From the NCBI GenBank assembly GCA_024206335.1, contig JAAGZL010000002.1:1-33846 (forward strand): DNA of 33,846 bases. Reading direction: 5' to 3'. Below, piece after piece: positions 8,259-18,167 of the stretch. A program made the position numbers and the translations under genes. Below the pieces are notes generated by a model, which saw nothing but the letters and a program-made list of their open reading frames with translations, searched no databases and was not told the DNA's origin. Origin of the DNA: Gammaproteobacteria bacterium. GTDB taxonomy: Bacteria > Pseudomonadota > Gammaproteobacteria > Chromatiales > Chromatiaceae. How positions within the stretch are numbered: the stretch's first letter is position 1; the number at the start of each line of letters is the position of its first letter.

Positions 8259-8648
8259 ACGCCACCGCCGTTCAAATGTTGTCCTAAATCTGACACCGCT
8301 GATTGACATCGTATTTCTGCTACTGGTGTTCTTCATGCTGACGGCACACTTTATAGAAGACCAGGTTATAGATATCACCCTGCCCAAGGCAAAAAGTTCG
8401 GCCACTACCAATCAGCAGGACGAATATGTGGAGGTGGTACTGACGCCGGACGGTGAGTTGATAGTGGCTGGTAAGCCAGTGGCAGCAGATGATCTGGAAG
8501 AGACCCTGCGTGGTGCACTGCACGCCCCCGGGAAACGCTTTGTCCGGCTACGTGGAGACCAGGAATCAAATTTTGGAATGGCAGTTCATGTCATAGACGC
8601 AGCACGTGGTGCTGGCGCAGAATCACTGAACATCCTAACCGAACGTCC

Positions 8649-8652
<4 letters not shown>
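8248..8652 (+). CDS. exbD: ExbD/TolR-type energy-transducing protein
   Basis: This 134-residue protein has a basic cytoplasmic N-terminus, one TM segment (about 15-34) and a small periplasmic domain. The TM contains [17 protein letters not shown] with the essential proton-carrying Asp20. The periplasmic part ends in the family-typical arrangement [34 protein letters not shown]. The start codon lies inside the last codons of exbB (11-base overlap) and the end overlaps the tonB start, so exbB-exbD-tonB are translationally coupled. ExbD dimerises within the ExbB pentamer and is the proton-responsive part. Confidence 0.93.
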
Positions 8653-9338
<686 letters not shown>

Positions 9339-9414
9339 CGGCTGCTCATACAGAATAGTAGGGCCACAGCCGGACTGCGCATGCCCCATATGCTTAAACT
9401 GGATACTGCCACAT

Positions 9415-9441
9415 AAAAAAGAGCCACTAAAAAGTGGCTCT
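9415..9441 (-). terminator. Rho-independent terminator of the lipoprotein gene
   Basis: A perfect 9-base stem, AGAGCCACT (9420-9428) and AGTGGCTCT (9433-9441), with a 4-base loop. Read on the minus strand it is followed by six T residues. It sits 43 bases after the stop of the gene at 9485-9862. It may also slow plus-strand transcripts coming from tonB, which end 80 bases upstream. Confidence 0.85.
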
Positions 9442-9484
9442 AAGTAAATCTCATAACAAATTGGCCTACAGCCTACAAGAGTTA

Positions 9485-9862
9485 CTACCTTTTTACGTTG
9501 TCGTTAATCTCGCCATCTCCGTTGTCAAAGCAACGTTCATCGGAATTATCTTCCATCTCGCCAATTGGGCGACAGAAGGTATATTTAAGTGGGTCACCCA
9601 CCCAAGCCTTACCAACATCACCTGCGCTACCGCTGGGCAAGGTAAACGGGAGTGTAACCACCCAGCCAACCGCACCAATTGCGGATGCCCAGAGCGTCAT
9701 GGGGCGGACAACAGCTGCATCGGCAACCATCTCACCGGTTTCTGGCGCCTCACCGTTACTATAATTCTTACCTGTGTCGCGTGAGCTACATCCTGTTATA
9801 GTCAGAGAACTCATCGCTATGGTTGCCGCTACTACTGCAACCGCTAATCTAATTTGAGCCAT
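9485..9862 (-). CDS. Small outer-envelope lipoprotein, function unknown
   Basis: This 125-residue protein has a lipoprotein signal peptide ending in a lipobox (LTITGC, Cys25). Downstream, the stretch VVRPMTLWASAIGAVGWVVTLPFTLPSGSAGDVG contains one hydrophobic segment. It is followed by KAWVGDPLKYTFCRPIGEME and an acidic, Asp/Asn-rich tail. The 'RP-hydrophobic-LPFTLPSGS...GD..KYTF.RP.G' layout recurs in small proteobacterial lipoproteins, some of which carry an unsupported 'multidrug transporter' label. I would not assign a transport role. It is probably transcribed alone, with its own terminator at 9415-9441. A ribosome site (GGGGAG) precedes the ATG. Confidence 0.7.
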   Translation of the reverse strand: MAQIRLAVAVVAATIAMSSLTITGCSSRDTGKNYSNGEAPETGEMVADAAVVRPMTLWASAIGAVGWVVTLPFTLPSGSAGDVGKAWVGDPLKYTFCRPIGEMEDNSDERCFDNGDGEINDNVKR

Positions 9863-10062
9863 AGTAACTCCCCTTACTTACGCATCCAGTTTGTTATTGC
9901 CGTTAATAAAAATAGATATGGTACCGCAACCCTTATCGTTAGCGGTTTTCTGGAGCATAGAACGAATATAATTACTTGTCAATCAATAAGTTTCACTGTT
10001 TCCTTAAGTTACTACATAAACTTATCACCTTAACAGGCAATTTTAATCTATAGCCTACCATA

Positions 10063-10536
10063 TCACTGACTAAGCGCCCTAGCGAGTGGTATGAGTTGCC
10101 GCAAGAATTCGGTGGCAAGTTTATACGCTTCCGGTCTCTTGGAGCCACGCGGACCTGCAACATTAAGGGTTGAAACACTGTTTTTCTCCAGCCAGGCCAG
10201 CAACTGCTCCACGCTCTGATCTAACTCCAAATCCAAAACCATACATGGGCTTCCATAGCATCTTGCCAACACCTGGGTAAGAGCAGTACCTCCCTCCAGG
10301 TTTCCCAGATTGAGAATCAAGGTTGCATCAGAATCCAGCACATTCCAATCGGTACGGAGCTTATATTCGGTCGAAGGTGTTTCTTGAAGCGGATAGCAGG
10401 CTGCAATTTCTCCATCTTCGGCCAACCTCCCCTTTGGGCACCAGCCACCACAGGACAGCCCCAGCTGCAGGGCAACATCCAGGGCAGCACGATCCACCCC
10501 GGTTTGTCCTCCAGAAATAACTTTTTGTAAACCCAT
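10063..10536 (-). CDS. Putative molybdenum-cofactor carrier protein (SLOG superfamily)
   Basis: A 157-residue single-domain protein. It opens with the nucleotide/cofactor-binding signature VISGGQTGVDRAALDVAL (about 6-23). GGWCPKGRLAEDGEI and a TDWNVLDSDATLILNLG segment follow, then GGTALTQVLA and STLNVAGPRGSKRP. These match the putative molybdenum carrier family, which has a Rossmann-like fold related to YpsA/DprA proteins. Such proteins are thought to bind Moco and hand it to enzymes; no molybdoenzyme lies in this window. The gene is flanked by 200 bases downstream and 127 bases upstream without other genes, so it is likely monocistronic. Confidence 0.85.
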   Translation of the reverse strand: MGLQKVISGGQTGVDRAALDVALQLGLSCGGWCPKGRLAEDGEIAACYPLQETPSTEYKLRTDWNVLDSDATLILNLGNLEGGTALTQVLARCYGSPCMVLDLELDQSVEQLLAWLEKNSVSTLNVAGPRGSKRPEAYKLATEFLRQLIPLARALSQ

Positions 10537-10663
10537 AGCAATATCCTTTTGTTATGCGGAATCTAATCAATTCATACCCAAATAAACTGGGCTTTCATTT
10601 CATGGTGCATTTTGGGGCATTCAATCCAAGTCCCAAAACTTTTTTACAATGAACTACCAAGCG

Positions 10664-11980
10664 TCATTTTTTATTATTAGTGGCTTTTTCTGTCAGCTCT
10701 AACCAATCAAACATCTCATTGAGCGGTTCAATTTCAATATTTTCTGACTCAACATGGATCATGATCTTCTGCGGGACAAAACCCTTTGGTAGCTGCAGTG
10801 ACTCCTTGATGGTCTGATAGTTTTTAAACCCAAGCTTGTAGTTAAGCTTCTGGTCGGTGGTCAGATCCTCCAGCAGATATATTTTCTCCTCCTTATTCTC
10901 AACCCCGATCAGTGAGACGGTCATAACCCCTTCCAGACGTTGCCCATCTATGATAGTTCGGGTAATGGTAACCTCAAATTCAACCCCATCCTTCGCTTTA
11001 GGCTTCAGGCTGATCCCTCTGATTTTTAGTTTGCTGCTGAGATCATCCACCTTCTGTTTGAGCTGCGCGATCTCCTGGGCCATGAATTTCCGCTCCTGCT
11101 CCAGCTTACTGGCCTCACCACTATTTGCGGCTGCTAGGCGTTGTTGCTCCGCCCTTTCATACTTCGCCGTCTTAATTATAAGGGCCAAATTCGATTTTTT
11201 TAGATTATCGATTATACCGTATGTATTGTCTGCCCCGTCCTGCTGTACCTGCTGACTCAACAGAACATCAGACCAGTCATACTTTTGCATCAGTGGGTTT
11301 GCAGTATCATCGCCAGTTGCCACTTCCATGGTTATGGCCTCTGGAGTAAAACCATCTGGGAACTGCAATGTCCCCCTGAGATCCTGATGCAGACCAAATA
11401 TGCGACGATTATTCTCCTGAACCCCATCATCCCCAGACATATTGACCACCGCAGGCTCACCATCAACCGCTCCAACGGCCGCAAGCTTCAAGGTACCATT
11501 GGCGGCCCAATCCACCCCCTGCTGCGGCTCGATAGTCACCGTGTAGTAAAATACTCCTGCTTCAATACCCGGCCTGACTTCAACATCCTTGACATCCAGC
11601 CTGAGCTTATGTTCTTCGGCAGATTCAGTGATAGCTGATATATCTCTGATCAAGCGAGTTCGCTCATCCTGTAGTCTACTGATCTCATCCATGGCCATCT
11701 TCTGGGCATTACTCATCTCCTGCCCAGACTTGCCAATTGCATCAGCCCGCCTTTTCAGGGCCTTATATTCTGACCTGAGCTGCTCCAGTTGCCGCCCGGA
11801 GTTAACCACCTGCTCAGGTGGATCAATAATACCCAGCTCAAATCCATCACGCCCAAACTGATAAGCAGCCCAAGTCCAGGCCACAAGCAGCGCCAGAACC
11901 ACAAACAGTCGATTGAGAATACCACCAGGATTAGCTGTACTGATCTGAGGTGTTGCTATTCGTCTTTTTTGTGTGGCCAT
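10664..11980 (-). CDS. Membrane-anchored coiled-coil protein with two DUF6776-like domains
   Basis: I start this 438-residue protein at ATG 11980, because the upstream extension to 12073 adds only an unlikely aromatic-rich leader. The ribosome site is poor for either start. A cytoplasmic basic tail is followed by one TM (about 21-41). A coiled coil lies at about 55-118 (LEQLRSEYKALKRRADAIGK). A beta domain spans about 122-245, then a second coiled coil (about 285-335, KLEQERKFMAQEIAQLKQKV) and a second beta domain to residue 430. Both beta domains share the order 'strand, G-x-L/M, loop, F-x-x-x-x-x-x-x-G-x-L-Q-L/F-P-x-G-F-x-P, hydrophobic strand, x-M-x-x-Y/F-D/W-W' (compare LQFPDGFTPEAI with LQLPKGFVPQKI). 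That is the DUF6776 layout, which usually occurs once. The function is unknown. It faces the periplasm from the inner membrane. Confidence 0.7.
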   Translation of the reverse strand: MATQKRRIATPQISTANPGGILNRLFVVLALLVAWTWAAYQFGRDGFELGIIDPPEQVVNSGRQLEQLRSEYKALKRRADAIGKSGQEMSNAQKMAMDEISRLQDERTRLIRDISAITESAEEHKLRLDVKDVEVRPGIEAGVFYYTVTIEPQQGVDWAANGTLKLAAVGAVDGEPAVVNMSGDDGVQENNRRIFGLHQDLRGTLQFPDGFTPEAITMEVATGDDTANPLMQKYDWSDVLLSQQVQQDGADNTYGIIDNLKKSNLALIIKTAKYERAEQQRLAAANSGEASKLEQERKFMAQEIAQLKQKVDDLSSKLKIRGISLKPKAKDGVEFEVTITRTIIDGQRLEGVMTVSLIGVENKEEKIYLLEDLTTDQKLNYKLGFKNYQTIKESLQLPKGFVPQKIMIHVESENIEIEPLNEMFDWLELTEKATNNKK

Positions 11981-12292
11981 AATGGGAGTAAGGGTAAAAA
12001 AAACAACGTGAATTATCCAGCAATATGTTCCAGATAACCAGAAAAACCAAAACGGCATCCCAGAATAAACCACCCAGAGGAATATCTGAACTTATATTAT
12101 TTCTTCCGTAAGGATATAATGTTTTGTTTTGCATCTGAATAGCATCTTGTTTATTTGCAGTGGCAGTTCGACAATATGTAGGTTTTCAGCATCTATTTTC
12201 GCTGAAATATCACATCTGGCTGCAGCAAAAAACGCCCTTACTTAACAGTCAGCATAAACCACACAACTTAAGACATCACCCTGTATTGACCT
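11981..12292. other. Intergenic region between the DUF6776-like gene and valS
   Basis: This 312-base divergent region holds no clear gene. A plus-strand TATAAT at 12115-12120 could be the -10 of a valS promoter, but its upstream hexamer (TTATAT, 17 bases away) is poor. It would give a leader of about 170 bases. The leader shows no T-box-like specifier arrangement, and no ribosome site is evident before the ATG at 12293. Confidence 0.4.
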
Positions 12293-15220
12293 ATGGAAAA
12301 AACCTACGACCCAAAGAATCTGGAGCAGCGCTGGTACCAAACCTGGGAAGAGCGCGGCTACTTTACCCCATCCGATGAGGCAGACGGCAGCAGCAGTTAC
12401 TGCATCATGATCCCACCGCCGAACGTCACCGGCAGCCTGCATATGGGACACGCCTTCCAGGACACCATTATGGACGCCTTGATCCGCTTCCATCGCATGC
12501 GGGGTGACAAGACCCTGTGGCAGGCAGGTTCCGACCACGCCGGCATCGCCACCCAGATGGTGGTAGAACGCCTGGTGAATGCCGAAGGCAAGACCCGCCA
12601 TGATTACGGGCGCGAAAAATTCATCGACAAGATATGGGATTGGAAGGAGAAATCTGGAAACACCATAACCCGCCAGCTGCGGCGCATGGGCTCATCCCTG
12701 GACTGGGAACACGAGCGCTTTACCATGGATGACGGGCTGTCCGACGCGGTCAGAGAGGTGTTCGTGCGCCTGTACGAAGAGGGGCTGATCTACCGTGGCA
12801 AACGCCTGGTAAACTGGGATCCGGTTCTGCACACCGCAGTCTCCGACCTGGAGGTACTATCGGAGGAAGAAAACGGCAGCATGTGGCACATGCGCTATCC
12901 CCTATCCAACGGTCAGGGACATATGGTGGTGGCCACCACCCGCCCGGAGACCATGCTGGGAGACTGCGCCGTTGCGGTAAACCCCAGTGATGAACGCTAC
13001 AAACACATGATCGGTGAACTGTTGGAACTGCCACTCACCGGACGCAAGATCCCCATCATTGCCGACGAAGAGCATGTGGACCCGAAGTTCGGTACCGGCT
13101 GCGTCAAGATCACCCCAGCCCATGACTTCAACGACTACCACGTATGGCAACGGCATCGTGACGAGGTAAGCGTCAGCGAACAACGCCATGGCGGACTGAT
13201 CAACATCTTCACCGTAGATGCTGTCATCCGTGACAACGAGCCCGAGGAAGGCGAACTGATCCCGGCAAAATATATCGGCATGGACCGCTACGACGCCCGC
13301 AAGCAGATCGTGGCCGATCTGGAACAGCTGGGTCTACTGGAAAAGATCGACGACCACAAGCTGATGGTGCCACGCGGCGACCGCTCCGGATCGGTGATCG
13401 AACCCTTCCTCACCGACCAGTGGTATGTAAAGGCCGGCCCCCTGGCCAAACCCGCCATCGAGGCGGTGGAGAGCGGCAAGATCAAATTTGTACCAGACAA
13501 CTGGAAGAACACCTATTTTGAGTGGATGCGCAATATCGAAGACTGGTGCATCAGCCGTCAGATCTGGTGGGGACACCGCATTCCCGCCTGGTACGACAGC
13601 GAAGGCAACGTCTATGTGGGCCGTAGCGAGAAGGAGGTGCGCGAGAAGCACAATCTGGATGCCGACTACGCCCTGAGTCAGGACGAAGATGTACTGGACA
13701 CCTGGTTCAGCTCCGCCCTCTGGCCCTTCTCCACCCTGGGCTGGCCACAAGATACCGAACGACTCAAGGCCTTCTACCCCACCAGTGTACTGGTCACCGG
13801 GTTTGACATCATCTTCTTCTGGGTGGCCCGCATGATCATGATGGGCATCAAGTTCATGGATGACGTACCCTTTCACGAGGTGTACATCCATGGCCTGGTA
13901 CGCGATTCCGAAGGCCAGAAGATGTCCAAGTCCAAGGGCAATGTACTCGACCCTATCGACCTAATCGACGGCATCGACCTGGAGCCCCTGGTCACCAAAC
14001 GCACCACTGGATTGATGCAACCCAAGGATGCACCAAAGATCGAAAAGCAAACCCGCAAGGAATTCCCCACTGGCATCCCGGCACTGGGAACCGACGCCCT
14101 GCGCTTCACCTTCGCCGCCCTGGCATCCACCGGGAGGGATATCGTCCTCTCCACCAGTCGCATCGAGGGCTATCGCAACTTCTGTAACAAGCTGTGGAAT
14201 GCCGCCCGTTATGTACTGATGAACACCGAGGATCAGGACTGCGGCCAGGACAACAGCAAAATAGAACTCAGCGTGGCCGACCGCTGGATCATCTCCCGTC
14301 TGCAGCAGACCGAGACCAAGGTTACCGAGGCCATAGAGGGCTACCGCTTTGACCATGCCGCCCAGGCCATCTACGAGTTCACCTGGAACGAGTATTGTGA
14401 CTGGTACCTGGAGCTGTCCAAACCAGTATTGATGAGCAAAGAGTCCAGCACAGAGCAGAAACGCGGCACCCGTCGCACCCTGGTACGGGTCCTGGAGACC
14501 CTGCTGCGCCTGACCCACCCCATCATGCCCTTCATCACCGAAGAGATCTGGCAGCGGGTGGCCCCCCTCGCGGACGCCACTGGGGACGACGCACATGGAA
14601 GTGCTAGTGTCGCGGGAGGCACGACTGCAGGGATGCAGGAGGTAGAGCAAAGCAGGAAGCCAGAGCCGAGGACGCCGGAAGCGACCACCATCATGACCCA
14701 GCCCTACCCGGTGGCCGACGCGGCAAAGATCGATGCCGAGGCCATCCAGGAGATGGAGTGGGTAATGCAGTTCATCCTGGGTGTGCGCCGCATCAAGGGC
14801 GAGATGAACATCGCCCCGGGCAAACAGATTCCGGTGCTACTGGGAAATACATCACAGACAGACGTGGGCTATTTCCAGAATAATCGCCACTATCTGGACT
14901 TCCTGGCCCGCACCGAGTCGGTGGAGATACTGGCGCCAGGCGATGACGGCCCGGAGTCTGCCACCGCACTGGTGGGGGAGATGAAACTACTTATACCATT
15001 GAGTGGTCTCATCGATAAGGATGCGGAGCTGGAGCGCCTGAATAAGGAGATGAGCCGGCTAAAACAGGATATGGAGCGGGCGGAAAAGAAGCTCTCCAAC
15101 AAGGGGTTTACCGACAAGGCTCCTGAGGCCGTAGTGCAAAAGGAGCGCGACAAGATGGAAGAGGCCGCATTGGCCCTGAAACAGCTGGAGCAGCAGGCCG
15201 CCAGGATTAGCGACCTGTAG
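12293..15220 (+). CDS. valS: Valyl-tRNA synthetase
   Basis: A 975-residue class I aminoacyl-tRNA synthetase that charges tRNA-Val in the cytosol. The ATP-binding HIGH motif is HMGH (50-53, within [13 protein letters not shown]) and KMSKS is at 543-547 ([13 protein letters not shown]). The editing domain lies between, with [16 protein letters not shown] and [10 protein letters not shown]. The anticodon-binding domain follows, and a C-terminal coiled coil spans about 900-975 ([27 protein letters not shown]). One oddity: after [11 protein letters not shown] an extra peptide of about 35 low-complexity residues intervenes before TIMTQPYP, where E. coli ValRS has only a few. This accounts for most of the extra length over the usual 950 or so residues. 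Otherwise the enzyme looks intact. Confidence 0.97.
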   Translation: MEKTYDPKNLEQRWYQTWEERGYFTPSDEADGSSSYCIMIPPPNVTGSLHMGHAFQDTIMDALIRFHRMRGDKTLWQAGSDHAGIATQMVVERLVNAEGKTRHDYGREKFIDKIWDWKEKSGNTITRQLRRMGSSLDWEHERFTMDDGLSDAVREVFVRLYEEGLIYRGKRLVNWDPVLHTAVSDLEVLSEEENGSMWHMRYPLSNGQGHMVVATTRPETMLGDCAVAVNPSDERYKHMIGELLELPLTGRKIPIIADEEHVDPKFGTGCVKITPAHDFNDYHVWQRHRDEVSVSEQRHGGLINIFTVDAVIRDNEPEEGELIPAKYIGMDRYDARKQIVADLEQLGLLEKIDDHKLMVPRGDRSGSVIEPFLTDQWYVKAGPLAKPAIEAVESGKIKFVPDNWKNTYFEWMRNIEDWCISRQIWWGHRIPAWYDSEGNVYVGRSEKEVREKHNLDADYALSQDEDVLDTWFSSALWPFSTLGWPQDTERLKAFYPTSVLVTGFDIIFFWVARMIMMGIKFMDDVPFHEVYIHGLVRDSEGQKMSKSKGNVLDPIDLIDGIDLEPLVTKRTTGLMQPKDAPKIEKQTRKEFPTGIPALGTDALRFTFAALASTGRDIVLSTSRIEGYRNFCNKLWNAARYVLMNTEDQDCGQDNSKIELSVADRWIISRLQQTETKVTEAIEGYRFDHAAQAIYEFTWNEYCDWYLELSKPVLMSKESSTEQKRGTRRTLVRVLETLLRLTHPIMPFITEEIWQRVAPLADATGDDAHGSASVAGGTTAGMQEVEQSRKPEPRTPEATTIMTQPYPVADAAKIDAEAIQEMEWVMQFILGVRRIKGEMNIAPGKQIPVLLGNTSQTDVGYFQNNRHYLDFLARTESVEILAPGDDGPESATALVGEMKLLIPLSGLIDKDAELERLNKEMSRLKQDMERAEKKLSNKGFTDKAPEAVVQKERDKMEEAALALKQLEQQAARISDL
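14572..14676 (+). repeat. Apparent inserted segment inside valS
   Basis: This segment encodes the extra Gly/Ala/Glu-rich peptide (around residues 761-795). It is bounded by a 7-base direct repeat, GGACGCC, at 14572-14578 and 14670-14676. It contains small hairpins (CTGCA-GGGA-TGCAG near 14623-14640; GTGC/GCAC around 14600-14620). The composition looks like a short intergenic repeat that landed in-frame, but I have no second copy in this window to prove mobility. The 98-base repeat spacing is not a multiple of three, which argues against a simple duplication-flanked insertion. Confidence 0.45.
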
Positions 15221-15332
15221 CCATGACGCAGCTGACAACCGGTAAAACACCAACAATATCATGGGAGTACAGGAAGCGATTCCTGATTTCTTCCCAAGTA
15301 ACACGTAGCAGACACCCAAGGATACTGGATTA

Positions 15333-17033
15333 ATGTATTTTCGTACCAAATCAACTCAACCTGCTGTAGCGGGCAGCACAAGAGTCAACATCTTGCTGTG
15401 TCTGGCACTTCTGATACCCGTCACAAACCTGCAGGCCGTGGGGTTCTCCAACCTGGAAGAAGACTTCTACTCATATAGTCCCCTTGGCTCCCAGATCAAA
15501 TCAGTATTCGACAACAAAAAGTACGTAGCCGTAAGCTCCCATAGTCTTGACTGGGCACAACTACGTAAATTCTATCGGGCACGCGGTTTCAGCCCCGCCT
15601 GGTGTCGTTCAGATGACCATGGCTACAGTGTAGACCTGTTGCTAGGCTACCTGGCGATATCATTTCAAGAAGGACTGAACCCAGACGACTATGAGATAAC
15701 CCCAAATGTCAGCAACTGCCACCAACTTAATGATGAAAAGATGGCAAAATTTGACATTGCACTGACCAACGCCTTTTTCAAATACAGCAAAGATGTCCAC
15801 TCCGGCCGCCTCGATCCACACACTGCAGATGAAGAGTGGCACATACCCCAGGTTAAATTTAATCCAATTAAAACCCTGGAGGCCGCCCTTAAAAACAACA
15901 ATCTCAAGGAGACCATCTCCAATTTGCCGCCGCAACACAATGCATACAAACTTCTGCGCACCACCCTAGAAAAGTACCGAGAGATAGCCAACAACCAATC
16001 CTGGCCTCAGATTCCATCAGGACGCGCCCTAACACCTGGCACAACCCATCCACATATCCCTTTGGTCAGGAGGCGCCTGGCAGGTGAACTAGAAAACGGC
16101 CAGCTTCACTACGGCAGCAATGATCAGATCTATGATAATCAACTGCAGTTGGCGGTGGAAAGCTTTCAGAAACGTCACGGACTGGCCATGGACGGAGCGA
16201 TAGGCCCAGGCACCAGGAGAGCAATGAACATCAGCGCCGATGAGCGTATCCGTCAAATAGTAACCAGTATGGAGCGCTGGCGCTGGATGCCAAGATCCAT
16301 GGGCAACCAGTATGTTCTGGTGAATGTCCCGGGATTTCAATTGGAGTTTATTAAAAACAACCAGAGCGTGTTAAACATGCGCACCATCATCGGACGCAAG
16401 GACCGCTCCAGCCCCTCATTTATGAGTTCAATCACCCAAGTGGTATTCAACCCTACCTGGACTGCCCCACAAAGCATTGCAGTAAAAGACCTGCTGCCAC
16501 AGCAACAGAAAGATCCAAACTTTTTTGACAGTCAGAACATTGAAGTCTTCATGAGGAATCAGGGCAGCGCCAAATTCAATCCGTACGATATCGACTGGCA
16601 TCAGTTTGATGAAGAATATTTCCCCTACATGCTACGCCAAACTCCAGGACCACATAACAGCCTGGGAAGGATTAAATTCCAGAGCTTCAACAAACATGGA
16701 ATATTCCTGCATGACACACCCTATCGCCCTCTATTCAAAAAACGGGTTCGCGCCTTCAGCTCCGGCTGTATACGCCTGGAAAAACCAGAACAACTTGCTG
16801 CCACACTATTGGGCGACAGCTACAACCCAACACCAGAGTCAGCCAACAAGGTGATCGAACTGATCGAGACCAAAGAGACCATTGAGCATGATCTGAATGA
16901 GAAAGTTCCGGTATACCTCATATACATGACCGCATGGGTAGACAAAAACGGCGTAGTACAGTTCCGGCCAGACATTTATCAGCGAGATCACAAGATAAGC
17001 CGGAGCCTTACCGGATCGGGAGTAGCCGGCTAA
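15333..17033 (+). CDS. L,D-transpeptidase, YcbB/LdtD type
   Basis: This 566-residue exported enzyme makes 3-3 (mDAP-mDAP) cross-links in peptidoglycan. An N-terminal hydrophobic segment (about 19-36) serves as signal or anchor. A helical N-terminal domain (about 60-230) is followed by a peptidoglycan-binding domain (YDNQLQLAVESFQKRHGLAMDGAIGPGTRRAMN, about 265-297). The YkuD catalytic domain comes next, with HGIFLHDTPYRPLFKK and the nucleophile in FSSGCIRLEKP, Cys479. The SSGC variant in place of SHGC is normal for the YcbB group. Length (E. coli LdtD has 615 residues) and domain order agree. The following gene is a MepK-like endopeptidase, as in the E. coli ycbB-ycbK arrangement, although separate regulation is likely because a 158-base gap with a promoter lies between them. 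Confidence 0.92.
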   Translation: MYFRTKSTQPAVAGSTRVNILLCLALLIPVTNLQAVGFSNLEEDFYSYSPLGSQIKSVFDNKKYVAVSSHSLDWAQLRKFYRARGFSPAWCRSDDHGYSVDLLLGYLAISFQEGLNPDDYEITPNVSNCHQLNDEKMAKFDIALTNAFFKYSKDVHSGRLDPHTADEEWHIPQVKFNPIKTLEAALKNNNLKETISNLPPQHNAYKLLRTTLEKYREIANNQSWPQIPSGRALTPGTTHPHIPLVRRRLAGELENGQLHYGSNDQIYDNQLQLAVESFQKRHGLAMDGAIGPGTRRAMNISADERIRQIVTSMERWRWMPRSMGNQYVLVNVPGFQLEFIKNNQSVLNMRTIIGRKDRSSPSFMSSITQVVFNPTWTAPQSIAVKDLLPQQQKDPNFFDSQNIEVFMRNQGSAKFNPYDIDWHQFDEEYFPYMLRQTPGPHNSLGRIKFQSFNKHGIFLHDTPYRPLFKKRVRAFSSGCIRLEKPEQLAATLLGDSYNPTPESANKVIELIETKETIEHDLNEKVPVYLIYMTAWVDKNGVVQFRPDIYQRDHKISRSLTGSGVAG

Positions 17034-17061
17034 CAACCCAGTAAAATAATTGGTAAAATAT

Positions 17062-17095
17062 GCAGTAAAATAATAGAGTTAGGCCATTTTACTGC
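17062..17095. repeat. Perfect inverted repeat abutting the MepK-like gene promoter
   Basis: GCAGTAAAAT (17062-17071) and ATTTTACTGC (17086-17095) form a perfect 10-base inverted repeat with a 14-base spacer, ending on the base before the -35 hexamer. GTAAAATA also recurs directly at 17041, 17053 and 17065. It could be a terminator for the upstream L,D-transpeptidase gene or an operator controlling the downstream promoter. The lack of a T-run directly after the second arm favours the latter. Confidence 0.6.
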
Positions 17096-17123
17096 TTGAC
17101 ATTATAACTATTTTGTTTAAAAT
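17096..17123 (+). promoter_or_regulatory. Sigma-70 promoter of the MepK-like gene
   Basis: A perfect -35 TTGACA (17096-17101), a 16-base spacer and a -10 TAAAAT (17118-17123). Transcription would begin near 17130, about 60 bases before the GTG at 17192. The -35 touches the inverted repeat at 17062-17095. Confidence 0.65.
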
Positions 17124-17191
17124 GCTGATTTAATGCAAATTGTATCACCAGTTTTCTGGCTGGAGAGAGTTCTTACTAAAATACATAATCA

Positions 17192-18091
17192 GTGTTTATC
17201 AGACAGAAAAATTTTATGTTTTGCGACGCTGCCGTTGATAATTCGCGGAGGCGTTTTGTTGCCTGCTCCACCGGTGTTGCAGCAGCTCTGCTGCCTAAGA
17301 CCCTGATGTTCAAAGACAACTTGTTAAGGGATGAACTAGTTGGCCTCGACTTTATTGAAGCCATGCCCACAATCGCCAACGAACTCGTTATGCCAGAAAT
17401 GGTTGAGTACACCGAACCACTGGCGGGGGTTTTTGAACCAGAGATCCTGGATTATCCTAAAACACCAACTGGTGTCTTCGAACCAGAGATCCTCAGCAGT
17501 ACCAAGCCAACCCGTAAGACACACAGGATAGTCAGTAAGACTAAGAGCAAGATAAAGACCAAGATTGCGCAGCGTTCCAAAGCTAAAAAGGCCATAGCCA
17601 GTAAGAAAAAGAGCTACTCCAGGAAACGTGTGCTTGCCTCCAGGGGTGAGAGAAAGATACAGCTGAGAAATCTTCACACTGGTGAAAAAATTAAGGCCAC
17701 CTACTGGGAAGACGGCAAGTACATACCAGAAACCATGCGTGACGTAGCTCACTTCCTGCGCGACCACCGTACTGGTGATAAGCACCGCATAGATGCTGGC
17801 CTGATGGACATCCTACACGATCTGCAACTAAGAATCGGTAGCCGTAAAGAGTTCCATATCATCTCCGGATACCGCTCTCCCAAGACCAACAAAATGCTCA
17901 ACTCACGTAGCGGTGGCGTTGCCAAAAGAAGCCTGCACATGCGTGGCCGCGCCATAGATATCAGACTACCTGGCACCAACCTGTCAAACCTGCGTAAGGC
18001 CGCCCTCTCCATGCGTGCCGGTGGCGTAGGTTACTACCCACAGGCCAACTTTGTTCACGTGGATACCGGACGTTTCCGCACCTGGGGATAA
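17192..18091 (+). CDS. MepK-like (YcbK, DUF882) peptidoglycan endopeptidase with extended N-terminus
   Basis: The start is uncertain: GTG 17192 or ATG 17216. The product (299 residues from GTG) has a Tat-like leader (SRRRFVACSTGVAAALL). A peptidase M15-type domain occupies about 155-299. Its metal-site segments are ISGYRSPKTN, RSLHMRGRAIDIRL (His and Asp ligands) and ANFVHVDTG (His ligand). E. coli MepK is 182 residues and cleaves mDAP-mDAP 3-3 cross-links, which are the product of the enzyme encoded just upstream. Here an extra region of roughly 110 residues is inserted. It carries three degenerate 14-15-residue repeats (VMPEMVEYTEPLAG, VFEPEILDYPKTPTG, VFEPEILSSTKPT) and then a very Lys/Arg/Ser-rich stretch (about 105-150) that could bind the anionic cell wall. 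Confidence 0.85.
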   Translation: MFIRQKNFMFCDAAVDNSRRRFVACSTGVAAALLPKTLMFKDNLLRDELVGLDFIEAMPTIANELVMPEMVEYTEPLAGVFEPEILDYPKTPTGVFEPEILSSTKPTRKTHRIVSKTKSKIKTKIAQRSKAKKAIASKKKSYSRKRVLASRGERKIQLRNLHTGEKIKATYWEDGKYIPETMRDVAHFLRDHRTGDKHRIDAGLMDILHDLQLRIGSRKEFHIISGYRSPKTNKMLNSRSGGVAKRSLHMRGRAIDIRLPGTNLSNLRKAALSMRAGGVGYYPQANFVHVDTGRFRTWG

Positions 18092-18167
18092 ACCCAGACC
18101 TAGCTCTTCCCACCTCCCTGCAGTACCATCCACACTACCAGTGTAACTATCATCGGTTGAGTTATAT

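Noticed and set aside
12121-12292. The long leader of valS as a possible T-box.
   Set aside because: No T-box sequence or specifier hairpin is visible, and T-boxes are a feature of Gram-positive bacteria.
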